From assembly GCF_963678165.1 (NCBI RefSeq), contig NZ_OY782755.1, forward strand, positions 3,353,996-3,417,995: a stretch of 64,000 nucleotides of DNA, in the 5' to 3' direction. This document shows positions 10,423 through 18,628 of this stretch, one piece after another (position 1 is the first letter of the stretch; each line of letters opens with the position of its first letter). The notes beneath the pieces were generated by a model, which saw only the letters and a program-made list of their open reading frames with translations, did not search any database and was not told the DNA's origin. Made by a program: the position numbers and the translations under genes. This DNA comes from an uncultured Acetobacteroides sp. GTDB lineage: Bacteria > Bacteroidota > Bacteroidia > Bacteroidales > ZOR0009.

Positions 10423-11283
10423 ATGAGACAGCTTAAAATAACGAAACAGGTCACAAATAGAGAAACCCCATCGTTAGACAAGTACTTACACGAGATTGGG
10501 AAAGAGGATTTAATATCAGCAGAAGAAGAAATTTTGCTAGCCAGACGAATAAGACAAGGTGACCCGAAAGCGATAGAAAAGATGATCCGTGCAAACTTGC
10601 GATTTGTCGTATCTGTCGCAAAACAATATCAAAATCAAGGGCTCACTCTATCCGATCTAATTAACGAAGGAAACCTTGGACTGATTAAAGCTACCCAAAG
10701 GTTTGATGACACAAGAGGCTTCAAATTTATATCCTACGCTGTTTGGTGGATTCGGCAAGCCATTTTGCAGGCCTTAGCCGAGCAAGCGCGAATAGTAAGA
10801 CTACCTTTAAATAAGATTGGTTCGCTCAACAAAATAAACAAGGCTTTTGCAGAACTTGAACAGCAGTTCGAGCGCGAACCCTCAATCGAGGAAATAGCCG
10901 ATGTAGTGGAAATTGGGCCTCGCGAAATTAGGGAGGTCCTCAAAAGTTCTTCACGCCCCGTTTCAATGGATGCTCCAATAGGAACCGACGAGGATATGGC
11001 GTTACACGACATCCTGCTTGATGCCGAAGAGCAAACGCCTGATGGCGATCTTTCTTACGACTCGCTTAAAACAGAGATTCATCGTATTCTAAACTCGCTC
11101 ACCGAAAGAGAATCCATCATTCTTCAACTGTACTTCGGGCTAAACGGCAACCACCCCCATACGCTAGATGAAATTGGGCTTAAGGTCGATCTTACCAGAG
11201 AACGTGTTCGCCAAATCAAGGAAAAAGCGCTACGAAAACTCAAATGTATGGCCAAAGAAAAGGTTCTTAGAGGATACTTGTAA
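10423..11283 (+). CDS. rpoD: Primary sigma factor RpoD (Bacteroidota short type)
   Basis: Directs RNA polymerase to housekeeping promoters. The 286 residues from the chosen ATG (MRQLKITKQVTNRETPSL) contain region 1.2 (LDKYLHEIGKEDLISAEEE), region 2 (RLVVSVAKQYQ-like FVVSVAKQYQNQGL, then GFKFISYAVWWIRQAI), region 3 and region 4 (TLDEIGLKVDLTRERVRQIK). Region 1.1 is absent, as is usual for this phylum. A longer reading from 10366 adds 19 poorly conserved residues; the family's N terminus matches the ATG at 10423. The protein is expected to recognise the TTG/TAnnTTTG promoters noted elsewhere in this window. Confidence 0.95.
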   Translation: MRQLKITKQVTNRETPSLDKYLHEIGKEDLISAEEEILLARRIRQGDPKAIEKMIRANLRFVVSVAKQYQNQGLTLSDLINEGNLGLIKATQRFDDTRGFKFISYAVWWIRQAILQALAEQARIVRLPLNKIGSLNKINKAFAELEQQFEREPSIEEIADVVEIGPREIREVLKSSSRPVSMDAPIGTDEDMALHDILLDAEEQTPDGDLSYDSLKTEIHRILNSLTERESIILQLYFGLNGNHPHTLDEIGLKVDLTRERVRQIKEKALRKLKCMAKEKVLRGYL

Positions 11284-11294
11284 TGTATAGGAAT

Positions 11295-11314
11295 AGGCGG
11301 ATTACCCGCCTTTT
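11295..11314 (+). terminator. Probable terminator of rpoD
   Basis: A short G+C stem GGCGG-ATTAC-CCGCC followed by TTTTCC, 11 bases after the rpoD stop. The stem is short (5 base pairs), so it may be weak. Confidence 0.6.
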
Positions 11315-11316
11315 CC

Positions 11317-11324
11317 TATTTTTG
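11317..11324 (+). promoter_or_regulatory. Candidate -7 box for rpe
   Basis: TATTTTTG matches TAnnTTTG and lies 16 bases before the rpe ATG, predicting an almost leaderless transcript. It directly follows the rpoD terminator. No clear -33 element is visible. Confidence 0.4.
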
Positions 11325-11340
11325 CAAAAAAATATAGCAG

Positions 11341-11991
11341 ATGCCACGTTTAGTTTCCCCTTCGCTTCTTGCGGCCAACTTTCTTCAGCTCGACAAAGAG
11401 ATCGAAATGATCAATAAAAGCCAGGCAGACTGGCTTCATCTCGACATCATGGACGGCGTATTTGTTCCCAATATTTCGTATGGAATACCTGTTCTGGAGA
11501 GTATAAAGCCATTGCTGCAAAAGCCAATGGACGTACACCTAATGATTGTCGACCCCGACAGATACGTAGAGGTATTCAGAAAAGCAGGAGCCGAAATCCT
11601 CACCGTGCACTACGAAGCCTGCCCCCACCTTCATCGCACGATTCAGCACATTACGGATAACGGAATGAAGGCTGGCGTATCGCTCAACCCTCATACGCCG
11701 GTAGCGCTGCTTGAAAACATACTAAACGATGTTGATATGGTGCTTCTGATGAGCGTTAACCCCGGATTTGGAGGACAAAAGTTCATTGAAAACACCTATA
11801 GCAAGGTAGTAGAACTGCGAAAAATGATTGAGCAAAAGGGGGCCAGTACCATTATTCAGATTGATGGCGGGGTAGACAGCACCAACGCCAAGGCTCTATA
11901 CGATGCCGGAGCGGACTGCTTGGTTGCCGGTAGCGCTGTATTTAAATCAAAAGATCCGCTATTGGCTATTGAGGGTTTGAAAAATGCCTAA
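11341..11991 (+). CDS. rpe: Ribulose-phosphate 3-epimerase
   Basis: Interconverts D-ribulose 5-phosphate and D-xylulose 5-phosphate in the pentose phosphate pathway. The 216-residue TIM barrel has the family signatures SPSLLAANFLQL, LHLDIMDGVFVPN with the metal-binding Asp, VHLMIVDPDRY, MSVNPGFGGQKF and the phosphate-binding end IDGGV plus VAGSAVF. Length is normal. The tmRNA promoter overlaps its last codons. Confidence 0.97.
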   Translation: MPRLVSPSLLAANFLQLDKEIEMINKSQADWLHLDIMDGVFVPNISYGIPVLESIKPLLQKPMDVHLMIVDPDRYVEVFRKAGAEILTVHYEACPHLHRTIQHITDNGMKAGVSLNPHTPVALLENILNDVDMVLLMSVNPGFGGQKFIENTYSKVVELRKMIEQKGASTIIQIDGGVDSTNAKALYDAGADCLVAGSAVFKSKDPLLAIEGLKNA

Positions 11992-12005
11992 ATAGCGTAT
12001 CTTTG
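11977..12005 (+). promoter_or_regulatory. tmRNA promoter (-33 TTG, -7 TATCTTTG)
   Basis: TTG at 11977-11979, an 18-base spacer and TATCTTTG at 11998-12005. This is the best match in the window to the Bacteroidota housekeeping promoter. The -33 lies inside the end of rpe. Transcription would begin about 30 bases before the mature 5' end of ssrA. Confidence 0.75.
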
Positions 12006-12043
12006 CAAAACTATTTTCGTACTACAATTGCAAATCATCCGAA

Positions 12044-12444
12044 GGGGCTGTATTGGTTTTGACAGCAAGCCGAGTCGGAGTGGTAGCATGCCGAGCGTTG
12101 TGATGCTAGCTCGTAAATATCAGGTCTCAACTTTCAAATGGCGAAAATAGCTACGCTCTCGCTGCTTAATATCACTAAGTGATTTAGCTTAATCTCAGGG
12201 TCCAAGGTGGCTCAGAGACGAGAATCCCGCCCAAGTTCCTGCTCTTTGAACAAAGGCATACGGGGTTTCAAAAAACATAGAGCTGGTAGATGTGACGCCC
12301 TTAAGCATCTATAAGATTTAGGGGATAAGGATTCGGCTAGAAGGCCTCTGTCAGGTTGAATCTCGAAAAACAAGGTGACGGCTAAGCATGTAGCGACCAT
12401 TTGGGTTCCTTGTTTGGACGAGGGTTCGACACCCTCCAGCTCCA
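12044..12444 (+). ncRNA. ssrA: Transfer-messenger RNA (tmRNA)
   Basis: Rescues stalled ribosomes by acting as alanine tRNA and then as mRNA. The 5' end GGGGCTGTATTGGTTTTGAC and the 3' T-arm/acceptor GGTTCGACACCCTCCAGCTC are the universal tmRNA ends; GGGGCTG pairs with CAGCTCC as the acceptor stem. The tag reading frame is at 12140-12169 and encodes GENSYALAA followed by TAA. The terminal CCA is not encoded (the DNA continues ACAG), so it must be added after transcription. Length is about 401 nucleotides. Exact mature ends are inferred from the acceptor pairing. Confidence 0.96.
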
Positions 12445-12456
12445 CAGAAGTAAAAA

Positions 12457-12489
12457 GGCTATGAATCGTTCGATTTATAGCCTTTTCTT
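12457..12489 (+). terminator. Terminator of ssrA
   Basis: GGCTATGAATCG pairs with CGATTTATAGCC (one G-T pair), flanked by an A-run and followed by TTTTCTTTT. It starts 12 bases after the tmRNA 3' end. Confidence 0.9.
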
Positions 12490-12743
12490 TTGCAAGCACA
12501 TACTACTTGCAAGTGCAGATTCGCACGTCCTTTATTTTTCTCGCTCAAGGTTCGATAGAGACGCCCTACAGATACTGCATTTATGCCGCCTCCGTGCATG
12601 GTTGTGACTAGAGCTACATCCTTCCTCAATGATGGCTGCCGCAGTAAAATGTAAAGCTAGAGGCGTACTTTGGTCCACCATTTATCCTCCTTTATGAGAG
12701 AATGATGATTCCCCATCTTTCGAAAGAAACCAGGACTTCGCTT
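12490..12743. other. Non-coding stretch between ssrA terminator and repeat array
   Basis: No credible gene, tRNA or promoter is visible here. The short open frames that cross it lack family resemblance and sensible codon use. Confidence 0.6.
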
Positions 12744-12953
12744 TATTGGCAAAGCCTAATCGGCAGACCTCCAAGGCGGCCTGTTACACCTGTTGGGGTG
12801 GTCGCTACCACCTATGAGGGTGGTCGGTTGGGCCTCGGAGGTGGTACGGAATACCTATGTAGGTGGTCGGGAACACCTGTAGGGGTGGTTGCTCGGACAT
12901 TGGAGATGTTGCGATGCCTCTCGGAGGCGTTACCGCTTGCCAATTACGGCAGT
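12744..12953. repeat. Array 1: about ten 21-bp units, each with a small inverted repeat
   Basis: The stretch divides into consecutive 21-base units, for example starting at 12786, 12807, 12828, 12849, 12870, 12891 and 12912, with weaker units on both sides. The units share an ACCT...AGGTGGT look, but arms vary: ACCACC/GGTGGT (12807-12824), ACCTA/TAGGT (12853-12864), GCCTC/GAGGC (12916-12928), TGCC/GGCA near 12938-12951. Loops are 2-7 bases. An open frame crosses it on the plus strand, but the heptapeptides are not conserved, so selection looks to act on DNA or RNA. The remaining bases to 13139 hold nothing recognisable. Confidence 0.75.
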
Positions 12954-13139
12954 TCATGTGTAGTGTGCGTCATTTTTTTGAAGGGGAAAGGAAAAAAGCG
13001 CCAGCAATACGTTGTAGTAAACCTAAAAAAGGTCAGTCCAGTAAGAAAATAGGAGACTGCTAAAACCAACATGAATCGAGGCACAGCGAGGTCCTCCACC
13101 GTTCGGCGATGGGCTTTTTATTTACGCACAGAGTTTTTG

Positions 13140-13147
13140 TATCTTTG
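13140..13147 (+). promoter_or_regulatory. Candidate -7 box for rlmB
   Basis: TATCTTTG, an exact TAnnTTTG match and identical to the ssrA box, lies 17 bases before the rlmB ATG. The -33 region is only a T-rich stretch. Confidence 0.55.
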
Positions 13148-13164
13148 CGCCAAATAAAAACAAT

Positions 13165-13929
13165 ATGAGCGCAAGCAACCAAAATTCGATATTTGGAATT
13201 CGCCCTGTGATAGAGGCCATCAACGCCGGCAAGCCGCTGGACAAGGTTATGATTAAGAACGGGCTGGAGGGCGAGCTGATTCAGGAGCTGAAGGACCTGC
13301 TCCGTAGGAAGAAGATCTTCGCCCAGTACGTTCCAGCCGAGAAGCTGAACAGCATCACCAGCCAGAACCATCAGGGCGTAATTGCCTTTGCCGCTCAAAT
13401 TGAGTACTACGAGCTCGAGGATGTGGTTACCGCCGCCCTCGAGGACGAGAAGAAAACCCCACTATTCCTTGTTCTCGATGGCGTTACCGACGTCCGCAAC
13501 TTCGGCGCCATTGCCCGTTCGGCCGAATGTGCTGGGGTTAACGCCATCATCATTCCGGCCAAAGGCTCGGCGCAAATCAACTCCGACGCCATCAAGTCGT
13601 CAGCAGGGGCGCTTCACTTCATTCCCATCGTTAAAGTTCCCAGCCTGCGCTCCGCCATCTTCTACCTCAGGGATAGCGGCATTAAGATTGTGGCCTCGTC
13701 GGAAAAGGCCAAGGACATGATGTACAAGGTGGACATGACACCACCAACGGCCATCATCATGGGGTCGGAGGATAAGGGCATCTCTCCCGACAACCTCAAG
13801 TTTGTTGACGAGATGGTGAAGGTTCCGCTCAGCGGCCAAATCGACTCGCTAAACGTAGGCGTTGCTGCCGCCTTGGTGATGTTCGAAGCCGTACGCCAGC
13901 GCATCTTCGATGCCATGTACGAAGACTAG
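13165..13929 (+). CDS. rlmB: 23S rRNA 2'-O-methyltransferase, RlmB/SpoU family
   Basis: A SPOUT-class methyltransferase expected to methylate the ribose of G2251 in 23S rRNA or a related site. The 254 residues have an N-terminal substrate-binding domain (IFGIRPVIEAINAGKPLDKV) and a C-terminal knotted SpoU domain with the three signatures LDGVTDVRNFGAIARSAECA, IMGSEDKGI and VPLSGQIDSLNVGVAAALVM. The gene is G+C-richer than its left neighbours. Members of this family also modify tRNA, so the exact target is inferred. Confidence 0.92.
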   Translation: MSASNQNSIFGIRPVIEAINAGKPLDKVMIKNGLEGELIQELKDLLRRKKIFAQYVPAEKLNSITSQNHQGVIAFAAQIEYYELEDVVTAALEDEKKTPLFLVLDGVTDVRNFGAIARSAECAGVNAIIIPAKGSAQINSDAIKSSAGALHFIPIVKVPSLRSAIFYLRDSGIKIVASSEKAKDMMYKVDMTPPTAIIMGSEDKGISPDNLKFVDEMVKVPLSGQIDSLNVGVAAALVMFEAVRQRIFDAMYED

Positions 13930-13965
13930 GCAGAAACCATTTTACGGGTAGAACACCATAAATCT

Positions 13966-13998
13966 GAAAAGCCCCGGGGAGTCAACCTCGAGGCTTTT
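13966..13998 (+). terminator. Terminator of rlmB
   Basis: AAAAGCC...GGCTTTT stem with further imperfect pairing inside, ending in TTTT, 37 bases after the rlmB stop. Confidence 0.75.
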
Positions 13999-14210
13999 AC
14001 ATTTTGGCCGCATGCCCAACCATGGCAGAAATACCCGGCCCCCTCCCCCACTTAGCGGCTTCCCAACAGCACCAGCGAGGGCAAGTCACCTTCTGGATTA
14101 ACAAAATGTTTATTTCGCCAACCACTAATTTACAGCCAGTTACAGCCATTACAGCAAAACCATTAGCTGAATATTTAACAAGTTATTAACCGTTTTGTGG
14201 CGGATTTTAA

Positions 14211-14861
14211 ATGCCAAGCCGATGCGGAATGGATATTTTGCAGCCGTATTTGAACAACAGCAGTAGAAACCTTCAAAATATCCAGACATTGAGAACTCCA
14301 TTGCTTGCAGATAACGAATTGGTAGAGCGCGTTGCCAAGGGCAGCGATGCTTCGTTTGCAATCCTGCATAACCGATACCGAAAGAAAGTTCTAGGTTACG
14401 TTTGCCTGTTCATCCGGAGGCAGGATGTTGCCGAAGACATCGCGCAAGACGTCTTCATAAAGGCCTACCGCTCGCTTACCGAAGGGGCGTACAAAGATGC
14501 AGGCAAGTTCGTTCCCTGGCTGATGCGCATTGCCCGCAACATGGTTATCGACTACTACCGCAAGGACCTCCCAATTTCCATTGATGAGAATAGCGCCATC
14601 GAGAATAAGCTGCAGAACATGTCAGCCGATGAGTCGCCCGAAAGGACAATTATCCGAAAGCAGCAAAATAACAGCCTCAGATTGCTTGTCGATGAGCTTC
14701 CCAAAGAGCAAAAAGAGGTGGTACTCCTAAGGTACTACATAGGAATGAGCTTCAAGGAAATTGCCGATTTTACCGACGTCAGCGTCAATACAGCACTGGG
14801 CCGAATGAGATACGCCTTAATAAATTTAAAGAAGAGAGCGAATGTCTTAGAGAGATTCTAA
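14211..14861 (+). CDS. RNA polymerase sigma factor, ECF/sigma-70 family
   Basis: An alternative sigma factor with region 2 (FAILHNRYRKKVLGYVCLFI, then DIAQDVFIKAYRSL) and region 4 (LPKEQKEVVLLRYYIGMSFK, a helix-turn-helix ending TALGRMRYAL). No region 3 is present. The 216-residue reading starts at the first ATG; a second in-frame ATG at 14229 (MDILQPYL) is equally plausible. No anti-sigma gene is adjacent, unlike the FecI/FecR pair at 21.5-23.1 kb. The regulon is unknown. The stretch from the rlmB terminator to 14211 is about 210 bases with nothing recognisable. Confidence 0.92.
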   Translation: MPSRCGMDILQPYLNNSSRNLQNIQTLRTPLLADNELVERVAKGSDASFAILHNRYRKKVLGYVCLFIRRQDVAEDIAQDVFIKAYRSLTEGAYKDAGKFVPWLMRIARNMVIDYYRKDLPISIDENSAIENKLQNMSADESPERTIIRKQQNNSLRLLVDELPKEQKEVVLLRYYIGMSFKEIADFTDVSVNTALGRMRYALINLKKRANVLERF

Positions 14862-14890
14862 CCAGCATTTGTGTTTTTAGCAGTTTGTTT

Positions 14891-14926
14891 GTAAAAAATA
14901 AGGGGCGCATGCCCCTTATTTTTTAC
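14891..14926. terminator. Bidirectional terminator
   Basis: A perfect inverted repeat with 16-base arms (GTAAAAAATAAGGGGC) and a 4-base loop GCAT. A- and T-runs at both ends serve both the sigma-factor gene on the left and the convergent gene on the right. Confidence 0.92.
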
Positions 14927-14938
14927 ATCAACCATGCC

Positions 14939-15451
14939 CTAGTAGAGCAGAGCAACCTCCTGCTTTATCTTTTGCTTGGCGAGTGCCGTAGGCGAAGTTT
15001 CGATATTCGCATAAGCCTCGATAATGAGCTTCGACAGCTCAATAGCCCTCATATCGGGATGAAGTTTGCTGCTACACGAGTTGACCAAGCCAACAATATT
15101 ATTCTTTGCATTAACAACATAAACCCACGACTCTGGGCTAACGTACAGTTGCTGCGATATGTTGTGCTCAAATTCAGTGCGAATGGTGCTTAACAACCTA
15201 GCCTGAAGGCTTGCAACCGTATCCTCGCCCTTGTTCACCCTAACAACCAAAGAATCGGGACTTATCCTCTCCAAGAAAACGACACACCGCTCGTAAGCCT
15301 GCAGCCTAAGGGGTAGCGTAATCTTATTGCGCACGAGCTGCTGCTCTATCTGCTGGAACGACTTTTGGTGCTTCAATGTAAGCGCAATAGCAACAATAGC
15401 AACTGCTGCAACGCAAATAATTGAAACTGCGAACAATATTACTTCTGTCAT
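14939..15451 (-). CDS. Conserved Bacteroidota membrane-anchored protein of unknown function
   Basis: A 170-residue protein with one N-terminal transmembrane helix (about residues 3-25, VILFAVSIICVAAVAIVAIA) and a cytoplasmic, mostly helical remainder. The segment QQIEQQLVRNKITLPLRLQA followed by YERCVVFLERISP and ISQQLYVSPESWVYVVNAKN is a pattern I have met in Bacteroidota hypothetical proteins (possibly the DUF7935 family), usually annotated without function. It is a single gene with a shared terminator downstream. No enzymatic motif is visible. Confidence 0.75.
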   Translation of the reverse strand: MTEVILFAVSIICVAAVAIVAIALTLKHQKSFQQIEQQLVRNKITLPLRLQAYERCVVFLERISPDSLVVRVNKGEDTVASLQARLLSTIRTEFEHNISQQLYVSPESWVYVVNAKNNIVGLVNSCSSKLHPDMRAIELSKLIIEAYANIETSPTALAKQKIKQEVALLY

Positions 15452-15566
15452 AGCCTGAAAAATTTACCAAATTTACCTAAAAGATACGATATTGATGCCT
15501 TAAATATTTAGGAAGCTAGCCGACTTTAGGCTTAAATGGTTTATTTTGCATAAAAAATAATAGACA

Positions 15567-16640
15567 ATGGCTTCTGCAAAACAAAAGAAACCTGCCAAGA
15601 CGCCCTTAAAGAAAATCGCTATTACAGTAGCAATTGCGGCATTTTCGATTGCCCTGTTTTTCGGCATAAGGCTCTACACACGGGTACTTATGCCCAATGT
15701 TGATCTGGGCGGTAAAAAATCGGCACACATACTAATTCCAACAGGCAGCGACTACAATGCCGTTGCTGCCATCTTTAGGCAGTCGGGCTACATAAAGAAC
15801 TTCAACACGTTCGAAAGCTATGCCGAAAAAAAAGGATATGCTCAAAAAGTAAAGCCAGGTAGATATAAGTTGGTTGCAGGCATGAGCAACCGTCGGTTGC
15901 TTAATATGCTAATCTCAGGCAACCAAGATCCTGCACAGATCTACATCAACAATATTAGAACAAAGGAGAAGCTTGCATCAATACTAGGAAAACAGTTAGA
16001 GCCCGATTCTTTGGCTATAGTAACCATGCTCAATAGCGATTCTGTTGCCAAATCTATAGGAATGACACCAGAAACCATCATCAGCCTCTTCATTCCAAAT
16101 ACCTACGAGCTCTACTGGAACGTAACTCCCAACGATATCCTTAAGCGAATGAAGAAGGAGTACGACAAGTTTTGGGGCGAAAAGAATAGACAGCACAAGG
16201 CCGATTCGATGGGTCTTAGCCGCGAACAGGTAATCACCGTTGCCTCAATTGTCGATGAGGAGACCAACTACGTTCCAGAGATGAACACCATTGCCGGTGT
16301 TTACCTCAATCGCTTAAAGAAGGAAATGCTGCTCCAAGCCGATCCTACAGTTAAGTTTGCCATTGGCGATCCAACCATTCGCCGAATCTTAAACAAGCAT
16401 TTATCGTTTGATTCTCCCTACAATACTTATAAGTACAAGGGATTGCCCCCAGGCCCTATAGCATTACCATCAATCGAGGCTATCGATGCAGTTCTCAATA
16501 GCGCAAAAACACCTTATATATACTTCTGCGCAAAGGCTGATTTCTCCGGAGCACATGCATTTGCCGTTACTAAAGAGGAGCACGAAAAGAATGCTCAGGT
16601 ATACCAAGCCGCACTTAACAAGCGAAACATAAAGAAATAA
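15567..16640 (+). CDS. mltG: Endolytic peptidoglycan transglycosylase MltG
   Basis: An inner-membrane lytic transglycosylase of the YceG family that cleaves nascent glycan strands. The 357 residues have one N-terminal transmembrane helix (about 15-35, IAITVAIAAFSIALFFGIRL), a LysM-like segment, and the YceG catalytic region with ITVASIVDEETN (catalytic Glu), NRLKKEMLLQADPTVKFAIG and YNTYKYKGLPPGPIALPS. Length is normal. Downstream it shares a bidirectional terminator with convergent murB. Confidence 0.95.
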   Translation: MASAKQKKPAKTPLKKIAITVAIAAFSIALFFGIRLYTRVLMPNVDLGGKKSAHILIPTGSDYNAVAAIFRQSGYIKNFNTFESYAEKKGYAQKVKPGRYKLVAGMSNRRLLNMLISGNQDPAQIYINNIRTKEKLASILGKQLEPDSLAIVTMLNSDSVAKSIGMTPETIISLFIPNTYELYWNVTPNDILKRMKKEYDKFWGEKNRQHKADSMGLSREQVITVASIVDEETNYVPEMNTIAGVYLNRLKKEMLLQADPTVKFAIGDPTIRRILNKHLSFDSPYNTYKYKGLPPGPIALPSIEAIDAVLNSAKTPYIYFCAKADFSGAHAFAVTKEEHEKNAQVYQAALNKRNIKK

Positions 16641-16642
16641 AG

Positions 16643-16676
16643 AAAAAGAGAGGCGCTTACAAGTGCCTCTCTTTTT
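16643..16676. terminator. Bidirectional terminator between mltG and murB
   Basis: AAAAAGAGAGGC pairs with GCCTCTCTTTTT across a 10-base loop. It lies just after the mltG stop and 23 bases beyond the convergent murB stop. Confidence 0.9.
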
Positions 16677-16698
16677 GCTTATCTTTTTCTCAATCACC

Positions 16699-17703
16699 TT
16701 AAAGGATATTCACCTCCTTTTCCAGAACAATCCCAAACTTATCGGATACCCCTGCTATTATTTCATCAGCCAAGGCAATCACCTCTTTACCGGTTGCATT
16801 GCCTAAGTTAATCAGCACAAGTGCTTGCTGGCCATGAACCCCAACATGCCCTTTCTTTATACCTTTATAGCCACAGGTTTCGATAAGCCAAGCCGCAGGA
16901 ACTTTTATTTTGCCATCTGCCGCTGGATAGTTGGGAACATTCGAATATTGAGCCTTGACGGCATCAAATTCATCCTTCGAAATAGTCGGATTCTTAAAAA
17001 AGCTACCGCAGTTCCCTATAACTTTAGGATCAGGGAGTTTTCTTTCGCGAATAGAAATAACCGCATCGCGCACAGTTTGTACTGTTCTTTCGGAATAATT
17101 CTTTAATTCTTCTTCTATATTGCCGTAGTGAGTCTTTAGGACAGGGCTTTTACTTAGCAAAAACGTTACATGGGTAATCGCCACCTTCCCCCTCAACTCG
17201 TGCTTGAATATGCTATCGCGGTAGCCAAATTGGCAGTAGCCATTATCAAAGCAAAAACGTTCGGCGCTGTCAAGATAAAAACCTTCAACAGCAACTATGG
17301 TGTCTTTTACCTCTACACCATAAGCACCAATATTCTGCACCGGACAAGCCCCTACATGACCAGGTATTAGCGAAAGATTTTCTAACCCTCCCAATCCTTT
17401 TCCTACGGTAAGCTTAACCAAGTCGTCCCATTCCATGCCAGCCCCAACTCGTAGAGTTGCGCTATCACAATCCTCGCTTAAAACCTCAACACTTTTTCCT
17501 GTTGGTTGAAGCACTACTCCTTCAAAATCTGAAGTAAATATGATATTACTACCTCCTCCAAGTACAAAAATAGGTTGCGTCTTATTTGATTTCAGGAAGC
17601 CAACCACCTCATCGTCATTGGCAGGCTGAACAAAGTTTTTTGCATTTGCATCAATACCAAAGGTGGTAATCTCCTTTAAAGAGAAGTTTTCTAGTACGTT
17701 CAT
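16699..17703 (-). CDS. murB: UDP-N-acetylenolpyruvoylglucosamine reductase
   Basis: FAD- and NADPH-dependent reductase that makes UDP-MurNAc for peptidoglycan synthesis. From the ATG at 17701-17703 it has 334 residues: FAD-binding segments PIFVLGGGSNIIFT and LIPGHVGACPVQNIGAYGVE, the YRDS motif (GYRDSIF), and GNCGSFFKNP with the catalytic Ser. A longer reading begins with a GTG at 17722-17724, but that codon overlaps the TATCTTTG promoter box, so the ATG is preferred. This is type I MurB in length and motif order. Confidence 0.95.
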   Translation of the reverse strand: MNVLENFSLKEITTFGIDANAKNFVQPANDDEVVGFLKSNKTQPIFVLGGGSNIIFTSDFEGVVLQPTGKSVEVLSEDCDSATLRVGAGMEWDDLVKLTVGKGLGGLENLSLIPGHVGACPVQNIGAYGVEVKDTIVAVEGFYLDSAERFCFDNGYCQFGYRDSIFKHELRGKVAITHVTFLLSKSPVLKTHYGNIEEELKNYSERTVQTVRDAVISIRERKLPDPKVIGNCGSFFKNPTISKDEFDAVKAQYSNVPNYPAADGKIKVPAAWLIETCGYKGIKKGHVGVHGQQALVLINLGNATGKEVIALADEIIAGVSDKFGIVLEKEVNIL

Positions 17704-17723
17704 TGAGCTGCTGTTTAGTCGCA

Positions 17724-17731
17724 CAAAGATA
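17724..17731 (-). promoter_or_regulatory. Candidate -7 box for murB
   Basis: TATCTTTG on the minus strand, an exact consensus match 20 bases before the murB ATG. It overlaps the alternative upstream GTG and therefore decides the start choice. Confidence 0.55.
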
Positions 17732-17777
17732 TAAATCGTACAAAGGATATACGATTTACAGATTAATTTATCTTTTG

Positions 17778-18257
17778 TTAAAGAGGCTGATCAGCTTCCT
17801 TTTCTTCGGTTTCGACTCCTACTAGTTCAAACAACCCCTCCTTGCTTGGAAGAGCGATCATCTGATATACAATATATATTGCCCCTATAATAAGAAGATG
17901 AGTGTTGTTCGAGAAGAAGTATAGCACAAGATTTACAAAAAAAACCGAGCTAACTATAATGAGTTTTGTAAAGAACGCAACCCTATATATTCTAAGGCAC
18001 AACTCGGTTGGATCATTACCGCTAATTCTTTTAATTCTTTTATTAAATAGCCAGTTTGTAAGAGGAATTGTCATAAGAGCAATTACAATTGCAGTAAAGT
18101 ATAGTTTTGCGGCTGTCTCAGGCGAAATATACGAGGTTGTGTTTTTTTGGATAAAGGATGTAATAAGGAGTAGTACAATCATCGCACTGATGCTACTCCA
18201 ATTTATCCGAGCAAGCATCGATAATGTTTTGTCTATTTGTTCGTTTTGGAAAGTCAT
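17778..18257 (-). CDS. Four-helix integral membrane protein, unknown function
   Basis: A 159-residue protein with four hydrophobic segments: about 20-38 (WSSISAMIVLLLITSFIQ), 48-68 (LYFTAIVIALMTIPLTNWLF), 92-112 (VAFFTKLIIVSSVFFVNLVL) and 118-137. The tail is acidic and charged. No motif was recognised. It is transcribed in the same direction as murB, 74 bases upstream, and may share its transcript, although murB has its own promoter-like box. Confidence 0.7.
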   Translation of the reverse strand: MTFQNEQIDKTLSMLARINWSSISAMIVLLLITSFIQKNTTSYISPETAAKLYFTAIVIALMTIPLTNWLFNKRIKRISGNDPTELCLRIYRVAFFTKLIIVSSVFFVNLVLYFFSNNTHLLIIGAIYIVYQMIALPSKEGLFELVGVETEEKEADQPL

Positions 18258-18581
18258 ATTTCTTTACTCATTAAGTTTAGGACTGTAGGTGTAGGTGTCG
18301 TTCATGCATCATTTTAAGGCATTAACCAGTAGCTTGCGAATCTCTAGTTTTTCCAATGTGAGTTGGTGACTTCTGGGATGACAATGAAAAACCTCCCTTT
18401 TCAGAATATACGTTTGAGAGATGGGCGCTTATTCAATTCCACTCTATAAAGTTCCGCGCAATGACCTCATGCCATCCTTGTTCAATTCCACTTAACACTT
18501 TACTCTAAATCCAAAACTAGATTAGCATCATTAAAAGCCCCCAAATTTATTAATTCAAACGAACAATTAACATTTTTAGTA
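18258..18581. other. Intergenic region with a repeated 12-mer
   Basis: No gene is visible. The 12-mer TTCAATTCCACT occurs twice, at 18432-18443 and 18481-18492. Nothing else stands out. Confidence 0.5.
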
Positions 18582-18613
18582 AAAAAAAAGACCATCGCAA
18601 GGATGGTCTTTTT
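18582..18613 (-). terminator. Terminator of the NYN/cold-shock gene
   Basis: AAGACCATC pairs with GATGGTCTT (9 base pairs, 5-base loop), with a run of eight T on the minus strand. It lies 16 bases beyond the gene's stop. Confidence 0.88.
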
Positions 18614-18628
18614 ATGAAGAGAGGAGGT

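Noticed and set aside
12744-12953. CRISPR array
   Set aside because: The period is 21 bases with no constant repeat and unique spacer structure, and no cas genes are in the window. The same applies to the arrays at 24605 and 42390.
12702-13052. Plus-strand open frame across array 1
   Set aside because: The heptapeptides are not conserved between units while the DNA palindromes are, so it is unlikely to be coding.
14004-14189. 61-residue open frame after rlmB
   Set aside because: It lies in an intergenic region, has no resemblance to any family and no suitable ribosome site.
17704-17724. GTG start for murB seven codons upstream
   Set aside because: It overlaps the TATCTTTG promoter box, so it would probably not be within the transcript.
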